This document shows, in pieces, positions 21,954 to 34,959 of a stretch of DNA of 64,000 bases; the first letter of the stretch is position 1; each line of letters opens with the position of its first letter. The notes below the pieces were generated by a model that worked only from the letters and a program-made list of their open reading frames with translations, did not search any database and had not been told where the DNA came from. The stretch is from positions 2,247,644-2,311,643 of the forward strand of contig VWZP01009168.1 in NCBI GenBank assembly GCA_013396995.1, in the 5' to 3' direction. The stretch is from Dicaeum eximium (lineage: Eukaryota > Chordata > Aves > Passeriformes > Dicaeidae). The translations under genes were made by a program, and so were the position numbers.

Positions 21954-23111
21954 TTGTCCTTAATAACCAGAAACCCAGGCCTAGAATTCAGATCAGGAGA
22001 GGAATGGTCGAGCCCCACAGCAGCCTTGCCATGGGATATGTAAATACTTTGTCACCACGGGCTGATGCTAGATTTTGGGGATATTACCCACTAAAGAGGA
22101 AAACAGCATATTTTGATGAGCAAGTGCAGGTTTGTATATATGTGCAAGCCACTTTTTTCCTGCTGAAAGACAGTTCTGCTCAAAAACTTCACCCCTGGTT
22201 TTGTTTGTTTGGATTTACTCATTTAGGGGTTTAGATTCTGAGTAAATAAATGGAAATAGCCCTATGGACAGGCTCAGCATCAGGAATCTGAGAAATACTC
22301 CTGCAGTGCAAGCAGAAAGGAGGCAGAGCCAAGCAGGAGGGGTGAGCAGTGTTTTTTGTCACTAGATGGAAGCATGGAGCCATCAAAAACCTGTGTGACA
22401 CTTGAAATACAACCCACCAGCGGCCAGGCTGCCACTGCTCTGCCTGACACGGGTCCAGGAGTGTTCTGTCTTGGTTCCTTGTGCTTGAGGAGAAGCCCAG
22501 GTGCAAGCAGGCAGCACAGGAAAAGGAGATGTGGGACGTGCTCCCAGCTCTTGCCCTCACCAGCGCATGATTTGGGCTGAGCAGCTTCACTCTCGAGTCA
22601 CTGGTGTGTAGGACAGGGATGGCACTGCCCATGAGGCTTTTTCCAGAGGCAGCAGCATGGAAAGACCCTGTTTTCCCAGGACTTGGAGCATTTCTGGGAT
22701 GGAGGAGCCTTGCAGGAGCCCGATGAGGGTTCCCCTCATGCTCCCCCCTGGGTGTCACAGCGGCCACCTCGCGAGAGGAACGTGGCAGTTGTTGGACACC
22801 ACCTGGCACCTCCCAGCAGAACAGCTGAGGGAGGATAATGTGGGATAAGGAGAGGTTTAACAGTTTTGTCTGCAACCACTGCAATCCCCTCCTCCCTCCC
22901 AGCCCTGCTGGTGGATCTGCCACCCCACGTCAAGGGCAGCAGCCTTCCCTGCCTCCTGCTTACCGAAGTCAGGGCTTGGCATGAGGGAATGATGTGAGAA
23001 TGCTGCCTGTGCTCACAATTCCTGCACCTACCCCTTTGAAGAGAGCAAAATGCATCCCAGGGGAAAGCCAGATTAGTGGAGATCATTCTGGGAGCACAAA
23101 ATGATAGAATC

Positions 23112-23175
23112 TTAAAATCACAGGATGGTTTGGGTTGGAAGGGACCAAAAAGCTCATCTGTTCCAGCCCCCTGTC
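23112..23175 (-). mobile_element. CR1 LINE tail fragment
   Basis: Only the last 65 bp or so, GGATGGTTTGGGTTGGAAGG onward. Confidence 0.85.
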
Positions 23176-23430
23176 CTGTCCTGGGCACAGTGTCATTCCC
23201 TCTGTCAGGTTTCCTGGGGACTGATGCCACTTAGCAGCATTGTGTTTCTCTTGGATTTATCTTTGGAAAAGCAGCTTCCTTCTCCAATGCAGGGTGTGCT
23301 GTGCTGGACACACAGCAAAGAAAAACAGCTTGAAACTGCTTGAATTTAGTGACCGTGTCCAGACACGGGGCTGTGGTCCCTGCTTTCCAGACAGAGGAAG
23401 AGATCTCTGCTTTCCTGCTTGGCATTGTCA

Positions 23431-23695
23431 AAGGATCACAGGAATGGTTCAGGTTGGAAGGGACCTTAAAGCTCATCTCATTCCCCCCTTTTCCGTGGGC
23501 AGGGACACCTTCCACTGTCCCAGGTTGCTCCAAGCTCTGTCCAGCCTGGCCTTGGACACTTCCAGGGATCCAGGGGCAGCCACAGCTTCTCTGGGCAAAC
23601 TCTGCCAGGGCCTCCCCACCCTCACAGGGAAGAATTCCCTCCTAATATCTAATTTAAATCTACCATCTTTCAGTGTGAAATCCTTATCCCTCCCC
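23431..23695 (-). mobile_element. CR1 LINE 3' fragment
   Basis: Intact from GGAATGGTTCAGGTTGGAAG to the TCTAATTTAAATCTACC segment. Confidence 0.94.
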
Positions 23696-24170
23696 TGGAA
23701 GGCTGGGTTAGCAGTAGCCTGGAAGACTTCCACTGGCCATGCTGCTCTGTGCTGTGTTCTTACAGCTGCTCTTTCTTTCTATTAATACTTCACTTTTCCT
23801 GTATTGACATCAACTTCCTAGCAACCAAGGTCACAGAGAAGGTGTTAAGAAGCTGGGCTGATTGATTAATAATAAACCCTGGGGTTTGATGTCTTTTTTT
23901 CTTGAGAGGCTCATTAGACACCAGCAGGCAGGGTGCTGAGCTGGGATTTCCAGGGGAACCTGGGGATTTGGAAAAGCTTCTCTGATCAAATTTCTCTTTG
24001 AATCCCACTCTTCCTCCTTCAGAATCCATCTGGGTGAGGCTACCTCCCATGGGAAGGTGAGCTGAGGCAGGGCAGTGGTGCTAAGCAGGGATCTGAGTTC
24101 GAGAAAGCAAATACAGTTCGTTCATGATCATTCCCAAATCAGGAGAAGAAAGAGCCCCTGGCCAAGAATC

Positions 24171-24305
24171 CTAGAATCACAGAATGATTTGGGTTGAAAG
24201 AGATCCTAAAGATAACTTAAATCCAGCCCCCTGCCATGGGCAGGGACACCTTCCACTCTCCCAGGTTGCTCCAAGCCCTGTCCAGCCTGCCCTTGAACAC
24301 TTCTG
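24171..24305 (-). mobile_element. CR1 LINE 3' fragment
   Basis: Truncated after CCCTTGAACACTTCTGGG. Confidence 0.92.
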
Positions 24306-25025
24306 GGGGATGGGGAATTGACAATGTCTCCTGGTAGGAATAGCATCCAGGCTTCTTCTCCCTTTTTTCCTGCTCCTTTACAAAGGAAAAGAAAAGGATT
24401 TTCTTCCTTGGAAATCTTAATATTCACATTACTATGTTTTTTTAAGATTTTAAAACCTTTTATTACCACTACTTCTACCTACATTTGCAGCCTGTAAATG
24501 AACTGCCTGACTTGCCTGGCCCATTTTTCTATCTGATTTTTAAGAGATTTGACTCTTTCCTTTGTGAGGAAAAATGCTGGTGCTTCCAGGAGCCTTCCAC
24601 ATCTTTACAGGGTCACTTTTCAGCAGGATAAAACTCTGTTGAGCTTGTTCCCATAACTACTCTTGCTCCATTTTAAACAGGCACTGAACTTCTTTAAATA
24701 CAAAATTTATTGCCAGTGCAGCTGCTTTAATGACAGGTTTGAGGCTTCTTTGGTTTCAAGGTTGGGTGTGTTTGTGCTCACGTCTCCTGTGGGTCACAGG
24801 GGGGATGTGGGGTCCCCCCAGCCCCCTGCCCCCGGCAGGTGCTGGAGCGTGGGGATGCACAAGGCAACTGGGCCAGGAGAAACCAGCATCCTGCAGGGGA
24901 TTTGTCTGTTCAGCTTTGGTTTTCTCCCAGCCATGTAGAGGATGCTCCCCTGCTCCCCTGGGGTCTGCAGAGCACATGGGATTGCCAGGGAAAACCGAGG
25001 TCAAGGTTGGCTCCCAGACCCATCC

Positions 25026-25395
25026 TAGAATCATTAAGATTGGAAAAGACCATCAAGATCATCAGGTCCAACCTTTGGTCAAATATTCCCGTGCCCACTC
25101 AGCCACGTCACAAAGTGCCACATCTGCTCATTTTTTCAACACTTCCAGCCATGGTGACTCCACCACTTCCCTAGGCAGCCACTCTTTCAGTGAAGAAATT
25201 TTCCCTGATATCCAACCTGGAACCACTTAAGATCGTTTCTCCTTGTCCTATCACTCGATACCTGGGAGAAAAGAGCAAACCCAAACTGGGTACAGCCTCC
25301 TTTCAGGTGTAGAGAGCAATAAGGTCCCCCTGAGCCACCTTTTCTCCAGACTAAACACCCCCAGCACCTGCCAGGTACAGAAATCCTCCCAAGGC
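25026..25395 (-). mobile_element. CR1 LINE 3' fragment, divergent subfamily
   Basis: GAATCATTAAGATTGGAAAA and CCATGGTGACTCCACCACTT place it with the copy at 13480; ends about 280 bp before LTR copy 2. Confidence 0.9.
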
Positions 25396-25676
25396 GAAAA
25401 CACAGTCACAAAGGGGGAAAAAAAAATGCAATTTGAAATAAAGCACTAGCTGCTTCTGCACAGTGAAAAACATCCTTGTGTTGAGGTTCTTCCCAGAGAT
25501 TTTACTGTGCTGGGCAGCTCACAGACACATCCACACTGCCCATCGGTGTGATGGACCATCACTCCTCCAGTCTCTGTCTTACAGGGCTTTTTGTCCCGCA
25601 AACAGCACCCAAAAAAGGCACAGCTCTGTTGTGCTGGGCGCTCTGGAGCCACACAGTACCAGGGAGTGTCCAACCC

Positions 25677-26348
25677 TGTTGGAATCCAGGGCACAGAGAA
25701 TGTCTCTCTGCCTGTTTTAAGAATTTCTGACCCTCAGCAGAGCGCTGCTTTTAAGCTTTGTCCCTGGGAAAAATTGCCAAGGCTTTGGGATGAGTTAGAG
25801 CACACAAGTAGTAGTATGTAGTTGTAGTAGTAGTAGTTTTTCACAGAGTGTATCACAGAGTGAAGAATTTAGGGTTTTAGGATTTTAATATGAGAGTGAA
25901 TAGGACACAAGATGAAGGATTTTGGGTGTTGTCCCTTCTTCCTTCTTGTCCCTTTTCAGCTCCATTCTCTGCAGTACTTGTGGTAGAAAGTTATTGGTTA
26001 GTGTGAGCAGTAATGTGGAAGTTACGTGAACAGATTAGTAGGAGTTATTGGTAGAAAAGTAGAAACAAAGTAGGTGTTAGAACATAATTGGGTTACACAG
26101 CTTTAAAAGGCCTTGATTTGAGTCCATTTTGTCCATTTTGTTCCTTGCTTCCAGCATGCTGAGTCTGGTGTGCAGACGGTGCTGAACTTAAGATAAGATA
26201 AGAATAAACAAGACCTTGAAGACCAAAAGAGTGTCCAGCTCGTTCTTCACCCCTGGAAAAGAACTCAGCAGGGGAACCCCTTCCAAAGGGCCCAGGGGGT
26301 GGGTTCCCACACTTGTCGGGATCAGAAAGAAAAACAAAAAACCCGACA
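25677..26348 (+). mobile_element. Solo LTR, family A copy 2
   Basis: It starts TGTTGGAATCC and ends CGACA, and is flanked by the 6-bp direct repeat CAACCC (25671-25676 and 26349-26354), which suits a beta-retrovirus-like (ERVK) integration. It is 672 bp, with only a short remnant where copy 1 has the expanded minisatellite. Confidence 0.85.
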
Positions 26349-27524
26349 CAACCCTAAAACAGCTTCCAGCTTAAATAGAGCCCAAGAGACACAATCCCAC
26401 GTGTCTGCGGGAAGAGCTGCCTGCCGCAGGTTTTGCAAAGCAGGTGACAACAGCCCCAAAGGAAACCTGCACAGGACCCCGGAGGCGAAGGATAAAATCA
26501 AGAGGTGTCATTTGGACAGAAGAAATCCCTCGGGGAAGTCTCGGCAGGCGCTGGGGCGGAGTGAGCCCCGGCATTTGCTTAAACAAGCAGCTGGTGGAGG
26601 ATTGGATTTCGGAATCAAACTGCAACCAGCACCTACTGAGCTTCACCCATCATGAGCCTTTCATTACAAACTCGCTCTTTGCCCGCTCCCCAGCTCTCGG
26701 AGAAGTGATTCAGGCAAATGCCAGCCCCTCTGTGTCCTGCGGCCTCCCTCCTTCCACCTCTGTAGCAAATGCCCGCTTTCTTCTCATTTAAAAACGGGAT
26801 TCCTTCCCTTCGGTGAGTTTTCACTGCGAGCGCTGCCACCGCCCCATCCCCTCCATCCATCGCTGCTCCCCGTGGCTAAGCAGGAGGAACAGGTGGGACA
26901 GCTGACCCTGGTGAATGAAAGGAGAGCACAGTTTGGCTCCCCTCACCCCTTTCTCACAGCCTGTCCCCGCTGTCAGCGACCCCCCAGCCCCCAGGGACGG
27001 GGGATTTGTGTGTATTAGTCACATGAAAGGAAAGACCCTGCAGCAGGCTGCTCCCGGGCTTTGCTTCACCGCCAGCAGAGGGGATGGCTTGCCACTGTGT
27101 TCCTCAGGACTGGACTCAAATGACACTTTTTTCTTTTTTCTTCCTTTTTTTTCTTTTTTTTTCTTTTTCTTTTTTTTTTAACCAATTGGCTTGTATGTAA
27201 GACATGCCACAGCCCTGATTAAAAAAAAAATTAAAAAAAAAAAAAAAGGAAAGGAAAGAAGAAAGTGAAAAGAACAACTTACAATGATCCCAGCTGTGCA
27301 GCGAGATGTGTAAAGCCAGGATATGAGATCTTTTTTTCCATTGTCAAATCCCTGGGGTGAGATTTGGTGGGATTTGGTCCCATTGGCCTGGTGTGGAGCT
27401 CCACAGCCTGTCATCAACACACAGAGGGATCAAGCAGAGCATTAATGAACTCTCTCTGTGCAAACTCTGTTGGTCTGGGGTCACACACAGCAGAGTCCCA
27501 GGTGGACCCACATTTAGGTACTGC

Positions 27525-27562
27525 TCAGTCAGTCCTATCCCAGCTCAGTCAGTCCTATCCCA
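27525..27562 (+). repeat. Twenty-base tandem duplication
   Basis: GCTCAGTCAGTCCTATCCCA occurs twice in direct succession. Confidence 0.85.
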
Positions 27563-27644
27563 GGGATATTATCCTCTCAGGAGTAAAAACCAGAAGCTCA
27601 TAGATGAACACCAAACCTGTCACTCTTGGAGAAAGCAATCAGAG

Positions 27645-27712
27645 AATCACAGAATGGTTTGGGTTGGAAGGGACCTTAAAGATCCCCTAGTTCCAAACCC
27701 CTTGCCACGGGT
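27645..27712 (-). mobile_element. CR1 LINE tail fragment
   Basis: Tail only, cut after CCCTTGCCACGGG. Confidence 0.9.
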
Positions 27713-29255
27713 AGTACCAGTTTGAGATAAATGTGGTGACTTTGTATCACTTTTCTCCTCAGTGGAAGCCTAAATGATGTTTCAGGGTTGTTGGGAGTCC
27801 CAGAGAGGTTGATCACTGCCCAGCACATCCTCTATTTTTTATTAGTGCTGTGAGTGTTAATTTATTTTCCCACTCAAAACAACTTCTTTCACACCTCCCT
27901 CTCTTTTGCTGCTTACCTTCATTGCCTGAATCCAGCAAGAAGTCACTTCCCACCCAGTCTTAAAAAACCTTTTGAGTTGAACTACAGCAAGATTTTTTCA
28001 CCCCAGCTTTTCAGTACTGCCAGTGATCTGAATAACTGGTTATTCCCACATCTCCAGTTGAGATATCCTTGTGCCTGCTGCTGCACAGACCCATCGACCC
28101 AGCAATGAAGAGAAAAACAGAAGCAGAGAGAAAAAGAGCCCATAGGTGGGACAAGGCAGGAAGCCTTGATCAGAGCCTGCTCAATACATTTTAAGTCTAA
28201 ATTAATGCTTTAATTCAGGATGCGTTTGCATGCATTTAAATGCGAATTGAATGAATATTCAACCCCCCAAACCCAAGATGATTCCCTTATTTAAGGGCAG
28301 GAGGCCTGTTCAGTCCAGCCAGATGCATTTCACAGCCATTTCCAGCACCGTGTGTGCAGGGGGGAGGGCCATCAAAAATAAAAGTGCCAGTGTTCCAAAT
28401 GTCAGCCCTGTGCCCACCTGTTCCTCTTTGAGCCCAAACGTGGCCACCTCTGACCCTGCTGTGGGTCTGAGGCCCTTGGGAGGCTGCAGCTCCCACCCTC
28501 CATCCCCCCGTGCCCCACGGCAGCTGTGTAAACCTCAAGGGCAACAGCTGGGACAGGAGATGATGCCTCCAGCTCCTGGGTGGAGGGACAGCAAAGGGCA
28601 TCTGCAAGGGCCCCAAATCACTCACTTGGTGGTGGGGACTCCATTAATTCAAGTCACACAGAGTTGGGCACTGCCCCCATTTGAACCCCCTGCCCATAAA
28701 TCCAGCTCAATTAGCGCTGGAGAGTTCCCACCACAAGGTGTTACTTGGATAATTGCCTGCCCTGAGGGACTGCAGGATGGGATTTTGGGTTCAGGGTCTG
28801 CTCAGCTCTGCCCTGACCCCAAGGGCATCCTGAGGAACTCTGGCCACTTGCTTTTTGTAGCCACAAGGATGGGGAGGGAGGAGAGGAAAATGGTGAAGAA
28901 ACTCTTCTCATCAGTGCTGGATGAAGCCTTGAAGTTACCTGGAAACTGCAGGAAGGATTTTTCCATCCTCTGGCAGCCAGGGACAATAAGTTTCACCTCC
29001 TGACTTCAGAAAGACAAATGATGCATCCAGTGTGTGGATATCTGCAGGCTGTTTTCCAAAAGCCTGACGTGGAATTGGACCTTGAGGAGGTCTTCCTTAA
29101 GCTGCTAAATTGTGAAAACACCAGTGGGATGAGATTGAAACTCTACCCTAAGGCATCCCTTTTTTTTAATCCTGTCTAAATACATGTCAGAAGCCAACAA
29201 TCCTTCTTCAGGCTCTTTTCTCCTGCCTTGAAGGCAGATGGAACTGTCAAAGAAT

Positions 29256-29330
29256 CACAGGATGGTTGAAGTTGAAAGTGACCTTAAAGATCATCTACTT
29301 CCAATCCCCCTGCCATGGAAACACACCCCT
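29256..29330 (-). mobile_element. CR1 LINE tail fragment
   Basis: Tail only, cut after CCCTGCCATGG. Confidence 0.85.
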
Positions 29331-31089
29331 GCACAGAGGAGAAGGCAGGAATCCACTGTTGCTATTCTAACACCAATAAATTAGAATAGTCACAAGCTGT
29401 CCAGCTCAGAGGGTCAGTGGCTTTCTGGCTCTTTTGGGCTATAGCCACAAAAAAACAAAACAAATGCATCAGGGCAGCCCCCTTGGTGCTCCTCACCCTC
29501 ATCAGGTAAGAGGAGCAGAGAAGCAAAGCCCACTGCCTTCCCAGGTTCTTACCTGACCCACCTTTACTACTGGATGGCCTCAGGAAAATATCTCCCTGAA
29601 GAGTTTCACTTCGAGCCAGATCTTATGAGATCTCAGCAACCCCTTCATACCCGGAATAGCCCAGTTACCCGCATGGCTTCAAAATGAGCAGGATGGCTCT
29701 TGTGGCAGTGTTTGAAACAGAAAAGGGTTTAATAAGAAACAAAATAACAAACTCTTTACAGAGAAAAGCCGTGCCAGGGCAAGAGATCCTTGCTCCTGCT
29801 AAGCACCCCACAAAAACGATCAAATCTTTTGTTCTGTCCCTTTTCTACCTAATGGCTCAGGTGGGACTTTTTGGCTCTGGTCCAATTGAACAGCCCCAAG
29901 TTTGAGGTGAAGGGCAAAGGGTCCTATGAGGTGTCTCTGTACCGAATTCAAAGAGAAGTTTCTGGAGTTTTTGCCTTTTTTAGCAGACAAAGAGTACCTG
30001 GAAATTCTATTGTAATTTGGTCACCCTCTCAAGAGGATGCACACTGCTACATCTCCCCTCTTCACAGTTTTCAGAAAGTGGAACTCCATCACTGAGACTG
30101 GATGTCCTTAAAAGGTGGAACTCCCTGGGACAGGGGTTCACTTGCCAGCTCTGTTCCATGCTTAGTGGGCTCTGGGAAATTCACTTCTTATCTATCAGTA
30201 ATGATAACAGCAGGAGTAATGTGAGATCAATGACGTGGGACCCTCAGACAATAAATTGGCAAAAGTAGTAAATAAATATATTCAATACATAAATAAACTC
30301 AACAACGGACATTTCAGAGAATGTAAAGGTTCAGGACACCTTTTTACAAGATTTGTTGAATATTGGGTGCAAACCAGGCTAATTCTCAATCTTTTTCTTG
30401 AGATGGTTGTGTCCTCCCACTCTGGCTGTCCCCCTGTTATGGTGCAAGGGACTGTTGGAGTGAAACTCCGAGGGATTGGGCTGATGACAGCTGTTGGCTT
30501 TCTCTGCATCAGTCCAAGGCTGAAGAGGTTGACAACCTGACCTTCCCATAACCTAACCCAGAAAATACACCCAAAATCCAGACCAGACTTCAAGACTGGG
30601 TGTCTCCCAGGGGAACAGAAATGAATTTCCGCTTCCAGTATTCGAGGTTCAAACAACCTTTTAATTCCAGAGTCTACACCAACTTTTCACCTCCCTTCCC
30701 CATCACCAGCACTCCCAGGCCATGAGCAGGCACCCAAAGCCCCTCCCACCCCCATCCAAACCCCCTCCAGCTCAATCAGCTGTCACAGGCCCCACATTCC
30801 TGCAGGACTCCCAGAACTGGCAGCTCTGGACATCTGCTCTTTTCCACCCCCACAAATATGCCAGCAGGTGTGAGGCACCGCCACTTGCCTTGTTCCTGGC
30901 CACTTTTACCCAGGCACTGGGGATGAGGGCACAGCCAGAGGGGCAGAGGATCTGTTCCCCTCCATCCTCTTCGTGTCCCTCTGGGGAAGGCAGAGAAACA
31001 AAAATCAATCTCCTTACTTGAATTGAATAATCTGGAAAATATGAAACTTAAGTGTCTGAATATAATTCCTCTCTACCTCACTGCAACAG

Positions 31090-31236
31090 GGACCAATGGT
31101 GACAAAACCCAACTCATCCCACCCCCTGCCATGGACAGAGACACCTTGCACTATCCCAGGTTGCTCCAAGCCCCATCCAACCTGGCCTTGGACACTTCCA
31201 GGGATCCAGGGGCAGCCACAGCTTCTCTGGGCAATG
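31090..31236 (-). mobile_element. CR1 LINE 3' fragment
   Basis: Ends at CTTCTCTGGGCAA, immediately before the start of the duplicated block; it is not itself duplicated. Confidence 0.9.
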
Positions 31237-31540
31237 AAATACCCAGAGAATATACAAATAGAGAGAGTACAGAAATTCCTTCCTATAGTGACTTTATAGT
31301 TATCCAGCATATCCATAATTTTATGGATGACAATCAGAATGGAGCTCTGTACAGGGCTGGGTTTATCTACATTCCAATGAAATTGAAAGTAATGAATAAA
31401 CTAAAAATGAAGCAAATGTAGTTTGTGCAGTTTGTGCAGTTTATGCCCTAAAGGTTATTAACTGGGATTAAAAGAAAATAATAATTCAGCACATTCAACT
31501 TTTTTGTTGTTGTTGTTTTTCAGACAAGTAGAATTTTAAA

Positions 31541-31657
31541 CAAAATAAAATAAAATAAAATAAAATAAAATAAAATAAAATAAAATAAAATAAAATAAAA
31601 TAAAATAAAATAAAATAAAATAAAATAAAATAAAATAAATTAAAATAAAATAAAATA
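31541..31657 (+). repeat. Pentanucleotide microsatellite (TAAAA)n, copy 1
   Basis: More than twenty pentamers with one interruption (TAAAT). The same length recurs in the duplicate at 32951. Confidence 0.95.
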
Positions 31658-32009
31658 GGACTGTCCACCCTGTACTGAAATTTTCAGCTCACAAACATGT
31701 TCCATGGGCCAAGGTTGTGGTTTTTGAGGAACAACCTCCTTTCTTTCCTTAAGGAATGGGGTGATACCTTTTAGGAAGTATAGAGTTCATCTCATGACTA
31801 CATGGGATCATGTGAGGTCCCTGAGCCAAACTGCTGATCTCAATCCCCTTACAAGGTGTATCAGCAGCTCCAAATAGAAAAGGTTCATTTTTTACAGCTT
31901 CCACATGCCCAGTTTGTTCCCAGCTGCCATCCCCACATCCTCGTGAGACCTGGCACTTCCTGCAAGCACCAGCACATTCCAGTGACACCAAACCCCTCTG
32001 TCAGCCTCA

Positions 32010-32100
32010 GTTTGCCTGGGACACTTCCAGGCATGGAGCAGCCACAGCCCCTCCAGGAAATCTGTGCCAGGACCTCATCCCCCTCACAGCCAGGAATCAA
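32010..32100 (-). mobile_element. CR1 LINE internal fragment (in duplication copy 1)
   Basis: CTGGGACACTTCCAGGCATG to CCCCTCACAGCC, lacking the tail. Confidence 0.8.
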
Positions 32101-32648
32101 TGGGACAGCTGAGTGCCCCAGAGGGTCTCTGAGGTCCTCATCCCACCCTGGGACAGGGCAACCCTCTCAAAATGTTGTTCATGGGTGGGAAACTGAGGCA
32201 CGGGGTGATGTGCCCAAGATCTTGGAAGAAGTTTATGGCACAGGCAGTATTTTTTAAAAAATCCCACTTTCCCCTGCATCTGAAGTAGTAAATTCAATAT
32301 GACTGGCACAGCTGGCCGTGAAGCCAAATGGCCACACTGGTATTATTGAAGTCTTCCAAGCTCCAAACCAGGATTGCTGCATGCAGCTGCTGTTGGGATG
32401 TGTCTTATCCTGTGCAAACTCCTGAAATGTGATTAGAAAAGGACGGGAGAGAGAAATCATCCCAGCCAAAACCACACTGAGGATGTTCCTGCAGCGAGGA
32501 TGGAGGGAGTTCCTGCACCCAGCAGCATTGTCTGGGCCTGTTTCATTTACTTTTGGTCATTGCTCTCTCAAATAATCTTATTACAGCCTGTCTTTCACCA
32601 CAGATCCTGCTCTCTGCCTTTTGTCCCCGTGCTAATAATTATTTTTAA

Positions 32649-32649
32649 N
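32649..32649. other. Single unresolved base (N) at a duplication junction
   Basis: The only ambiguous base noticed in the window lies exactly between the two duplicate copies, consistent with two contigs or haplotypes joined end to end. Confidence 0.9.
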
Positions 32650-32950
32650 TACCCAGAGAATATACAAATAGAGAGAGTACAGAAATTCCTTCCTATAGTG
32701 AGTTTATAGTTATCCAGCATATCCATAATTTTATGGATGACAATCAGAATGGAGCTCTGTACAGGGCTGGGTTTATCTACATTCCAATGAAATTGAAAGT
32801 AATGAATAAACTAAAAATGAAGCAAATGTAGTTTGTGCAGTTTGTGCAGTTTATGCCCTAAAGGTTATTAACTGGGATTAAAAGAAAATAATAATTCAGC
32901 ACATTCAACTTTTTTGTTGTTGTTGTTTTTCAGACAAGTAGAATTTTAAA

Positions 32951-33067
32951 CAAAATAAAATAAAATAAAATAAAATAAAATAAAATAAAATAAAATAAAA
33001 TAAAATAAAATAAAATAAAATAAAATAAAATAAAATAAAATAAAATAAATTAAAATAAAATAAAATA
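32951..33067 (+). repeat. Pentanucleotide microsatellite (TAAAA)n, copy 2
   Basis: Identical in length and interruption to the array at 31541, unexpected for an independently evolving microsatellite. Confidence 0.95.
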
Positions 33068-33419
33068 GGACTGTCTACCCTGTACTGAAATTTTCAGCTC
33101 ACAAACATGTTCCATGGGCCAAGGTTGTGGTTTTTGAGGAACAACCTCCTTTCTTTCCTTAAGGAATGGGGTGATACCTTTTAGGAAGTATAGAGTTCAT
33201 CTCATGACTACATGGGATCATGTGAGGTCCCTGAGCCAAACTGCTGATCTCAATCCCCTTACAAGGTGTATCAGCAGCTCCAAATAGAAAAGGTTCATTT
33301 TTTACAGCTTCCACGTGCCCAGTTTGTTCCCAGCTGCCATCCCCACATCCTCGTGAGACCTGGCACTTCCTGCAAGCACCAGCACATTCCAGTGACACCA
33401 AACCCCTCTGTCAGCCTCA

Positions 33420-33510
33420 GTTTGCCTGGGACACTTCCAGGCATGGAGCAGCCACAGCCCCTCCAGGAAATCTGTGCCAGGACCTCATCCCCCTCACAGC
33501 CAGGAATCAA
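33420..33510 (-). mobile_element. CR1 LINE internal fragment (in duplication copy 2)
   Basis: The same fragment as at 32010, repeated with the duplicated block. Confidence 0.8.
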
Positions 33511-34387
33511 TGGGACAGCTGAGTGCCCCAGAGGGTCTCTGAGGTCCTCATCCCACCCTGGGACAGGGCAACCCTCTCAAAATGTTGTTCATGGGTGGGA
33601 AACTGAGGCACGGGGTGATGTGCCCAAGATCTTGGAAGAAGTTTATGGCACAGGCAGTATTTTTTAAAAAATCCCACTTTCCCCTGCATCTGAAGTAGTA
33701 AATTCAATATGACTGGCACAGCTGGCCGTGAAGCCAAATGGCCACACTGGTATTATTGAAGTCTTCCAAGCTCCAAACCAGGATTGCTGCATGCAGCTGC
33801 TGTTGGGATGTGTCTTATCCTGTGCAAACTCCTGAAATGTGATTAGAAAAGGACGGGAGAGAGAAATCATCCCAGCCAAAACCACACTGAGGATGTTCCT
33901 GCAGCGAGGATGGAGGGAGTTCCTGCACCCAGCAGCATTGTCTGGGCCTGTTTCATTTACTTTTGGTCATTGCTCTCTCAAATAATCTTATTACAGCCTG
34001 TCTTTCACCACAGATCCTGCTCTCTGCCTTTTGTCCCCGTGCTAATAATTATTTTTAAGTGAGCATTCAAACCTCTGGAAGTGATTTTAGGGTTGTATGA
34101 CCAACCTGATTTATAACACAAAAATATTTCCCTTCCAAAAAAAGGCTGAAAATGAATGTTTCAAAAGTATTTTTATGCTCTGAAGCATAGATCACACTAA
34201 GCATTGACATTCTGACAGAAGATGGAGGGGAAATGGTAGATAATTTTAGAGGGCATTTTGGTTTGTGTCTTGTAGGAGTCTGCTGAGGAGCAGAATGACA
34301 GGTTTGCTTGCAAGTTGCTTCTTTAACTTTGAGAAAGCTGAAAATGTTTCAAATTCCAAAATAAGGGGGAAAAAAAGGGCAAATGTT

Positions 34388-34505
34388 CAAGGCCAGGTTG
34401 GATGGGGTTTGGGTCAGCCTGGTTTAGAGGAAGGTGTCCGTGCCCATGGATGGAACAAGATGATCTTTAAGGTCCATTCCTACCCAAACTATTCTAGGAC
34501 TCCAT
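34388..34505 (+). mobile_element. CR1 LINE 3' fragment
   Basis: Reads CAAGGCCAGGTTGGATGGGG to ACCCAAACTATTCTAGGA. Confidence 0.92.
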
Positions 34506-34959
34506 AATTCTGTGATTAATATTATTTGCCAGTCAAAAATTCTCTGCAAGCTTTTACCCACACCAATGGATTCATTTCCAGTCTCCCAGGGACGCTATTT
34601 TTTTTTTAAATATCTGATGGAGAAAAGGTGAAAAGGCACATTTTTAAGAACACTAGGGTTGGGAGGGCCCTGGCTGTACTGATTGTGGCTCATGGAACTG
34701 GTTGGGCTCAGCCCTTATTGTCTGACCCCAGCACTTGCCAAAGCCCAGCTCCTCTCACCACTTCTAAGCAAAGAACCCATCAGGATTCTGGACCAGCTCC
34801 AAATCCAGCTCCCTCCTCCTCCTCCTCCACCTGCAGCTCTCTGGCCCTTAAAAGATAAAACTGCTGTACCTGCAGTAAGTGCCTTTATTCTGGAAACCTT
34901 TGGTGGGATTTTTTTTTTTTTTTTTCCACACTGACAGGACTGAGTTACAGCATCGGAAA

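Larger units (their letters stand above)
31240..32648 (+). repeat. Tandem duplication, copy 1 (1,409 bp)
   Basis: The segment from TACCCAGAGAATATACAAAT to ATTATTTTTAA recurs 1,410 bp later with no indel seen, including an identical-length TAAAA microsatellite. Only three substitutions were spotted (31292, 31666, 31915). A single N at 32649 separates the copies, which points to an assembly join and not a biological duplication. Confidence 0.95.
32650..34058 (+). repeat. Tandem duplication, copy 2 (1,409 bp)
   Basis: Second copy; differing bases are at 32702 (G), 33076 (T) and 33325 (G). After 34058 the sequence continues uniquely, so the true locus probably contains one copy running into this flank. 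Confidence 0.95.

Noticed and set aside
21407..22018. 203-codon open frame, minus strand
   Set aside because: Largely the complement of a CR1 copy; the same peptide pieces (such as PSTIPGCSK or LALDTSRDPG) recur at many CR1 sites.
22231..22923. 230-codon open frame, minus strand
   Set aside because: No recognisable motif, and composition is like translated non-coding DNA.
28251..29003. 250-codon open frame, plus strand, the longest in the window
   Set aside because: No recognisable domain, proline/serine-rich low-order composition, no splice context or promoter; length is within chance for GC-leaning DNA.
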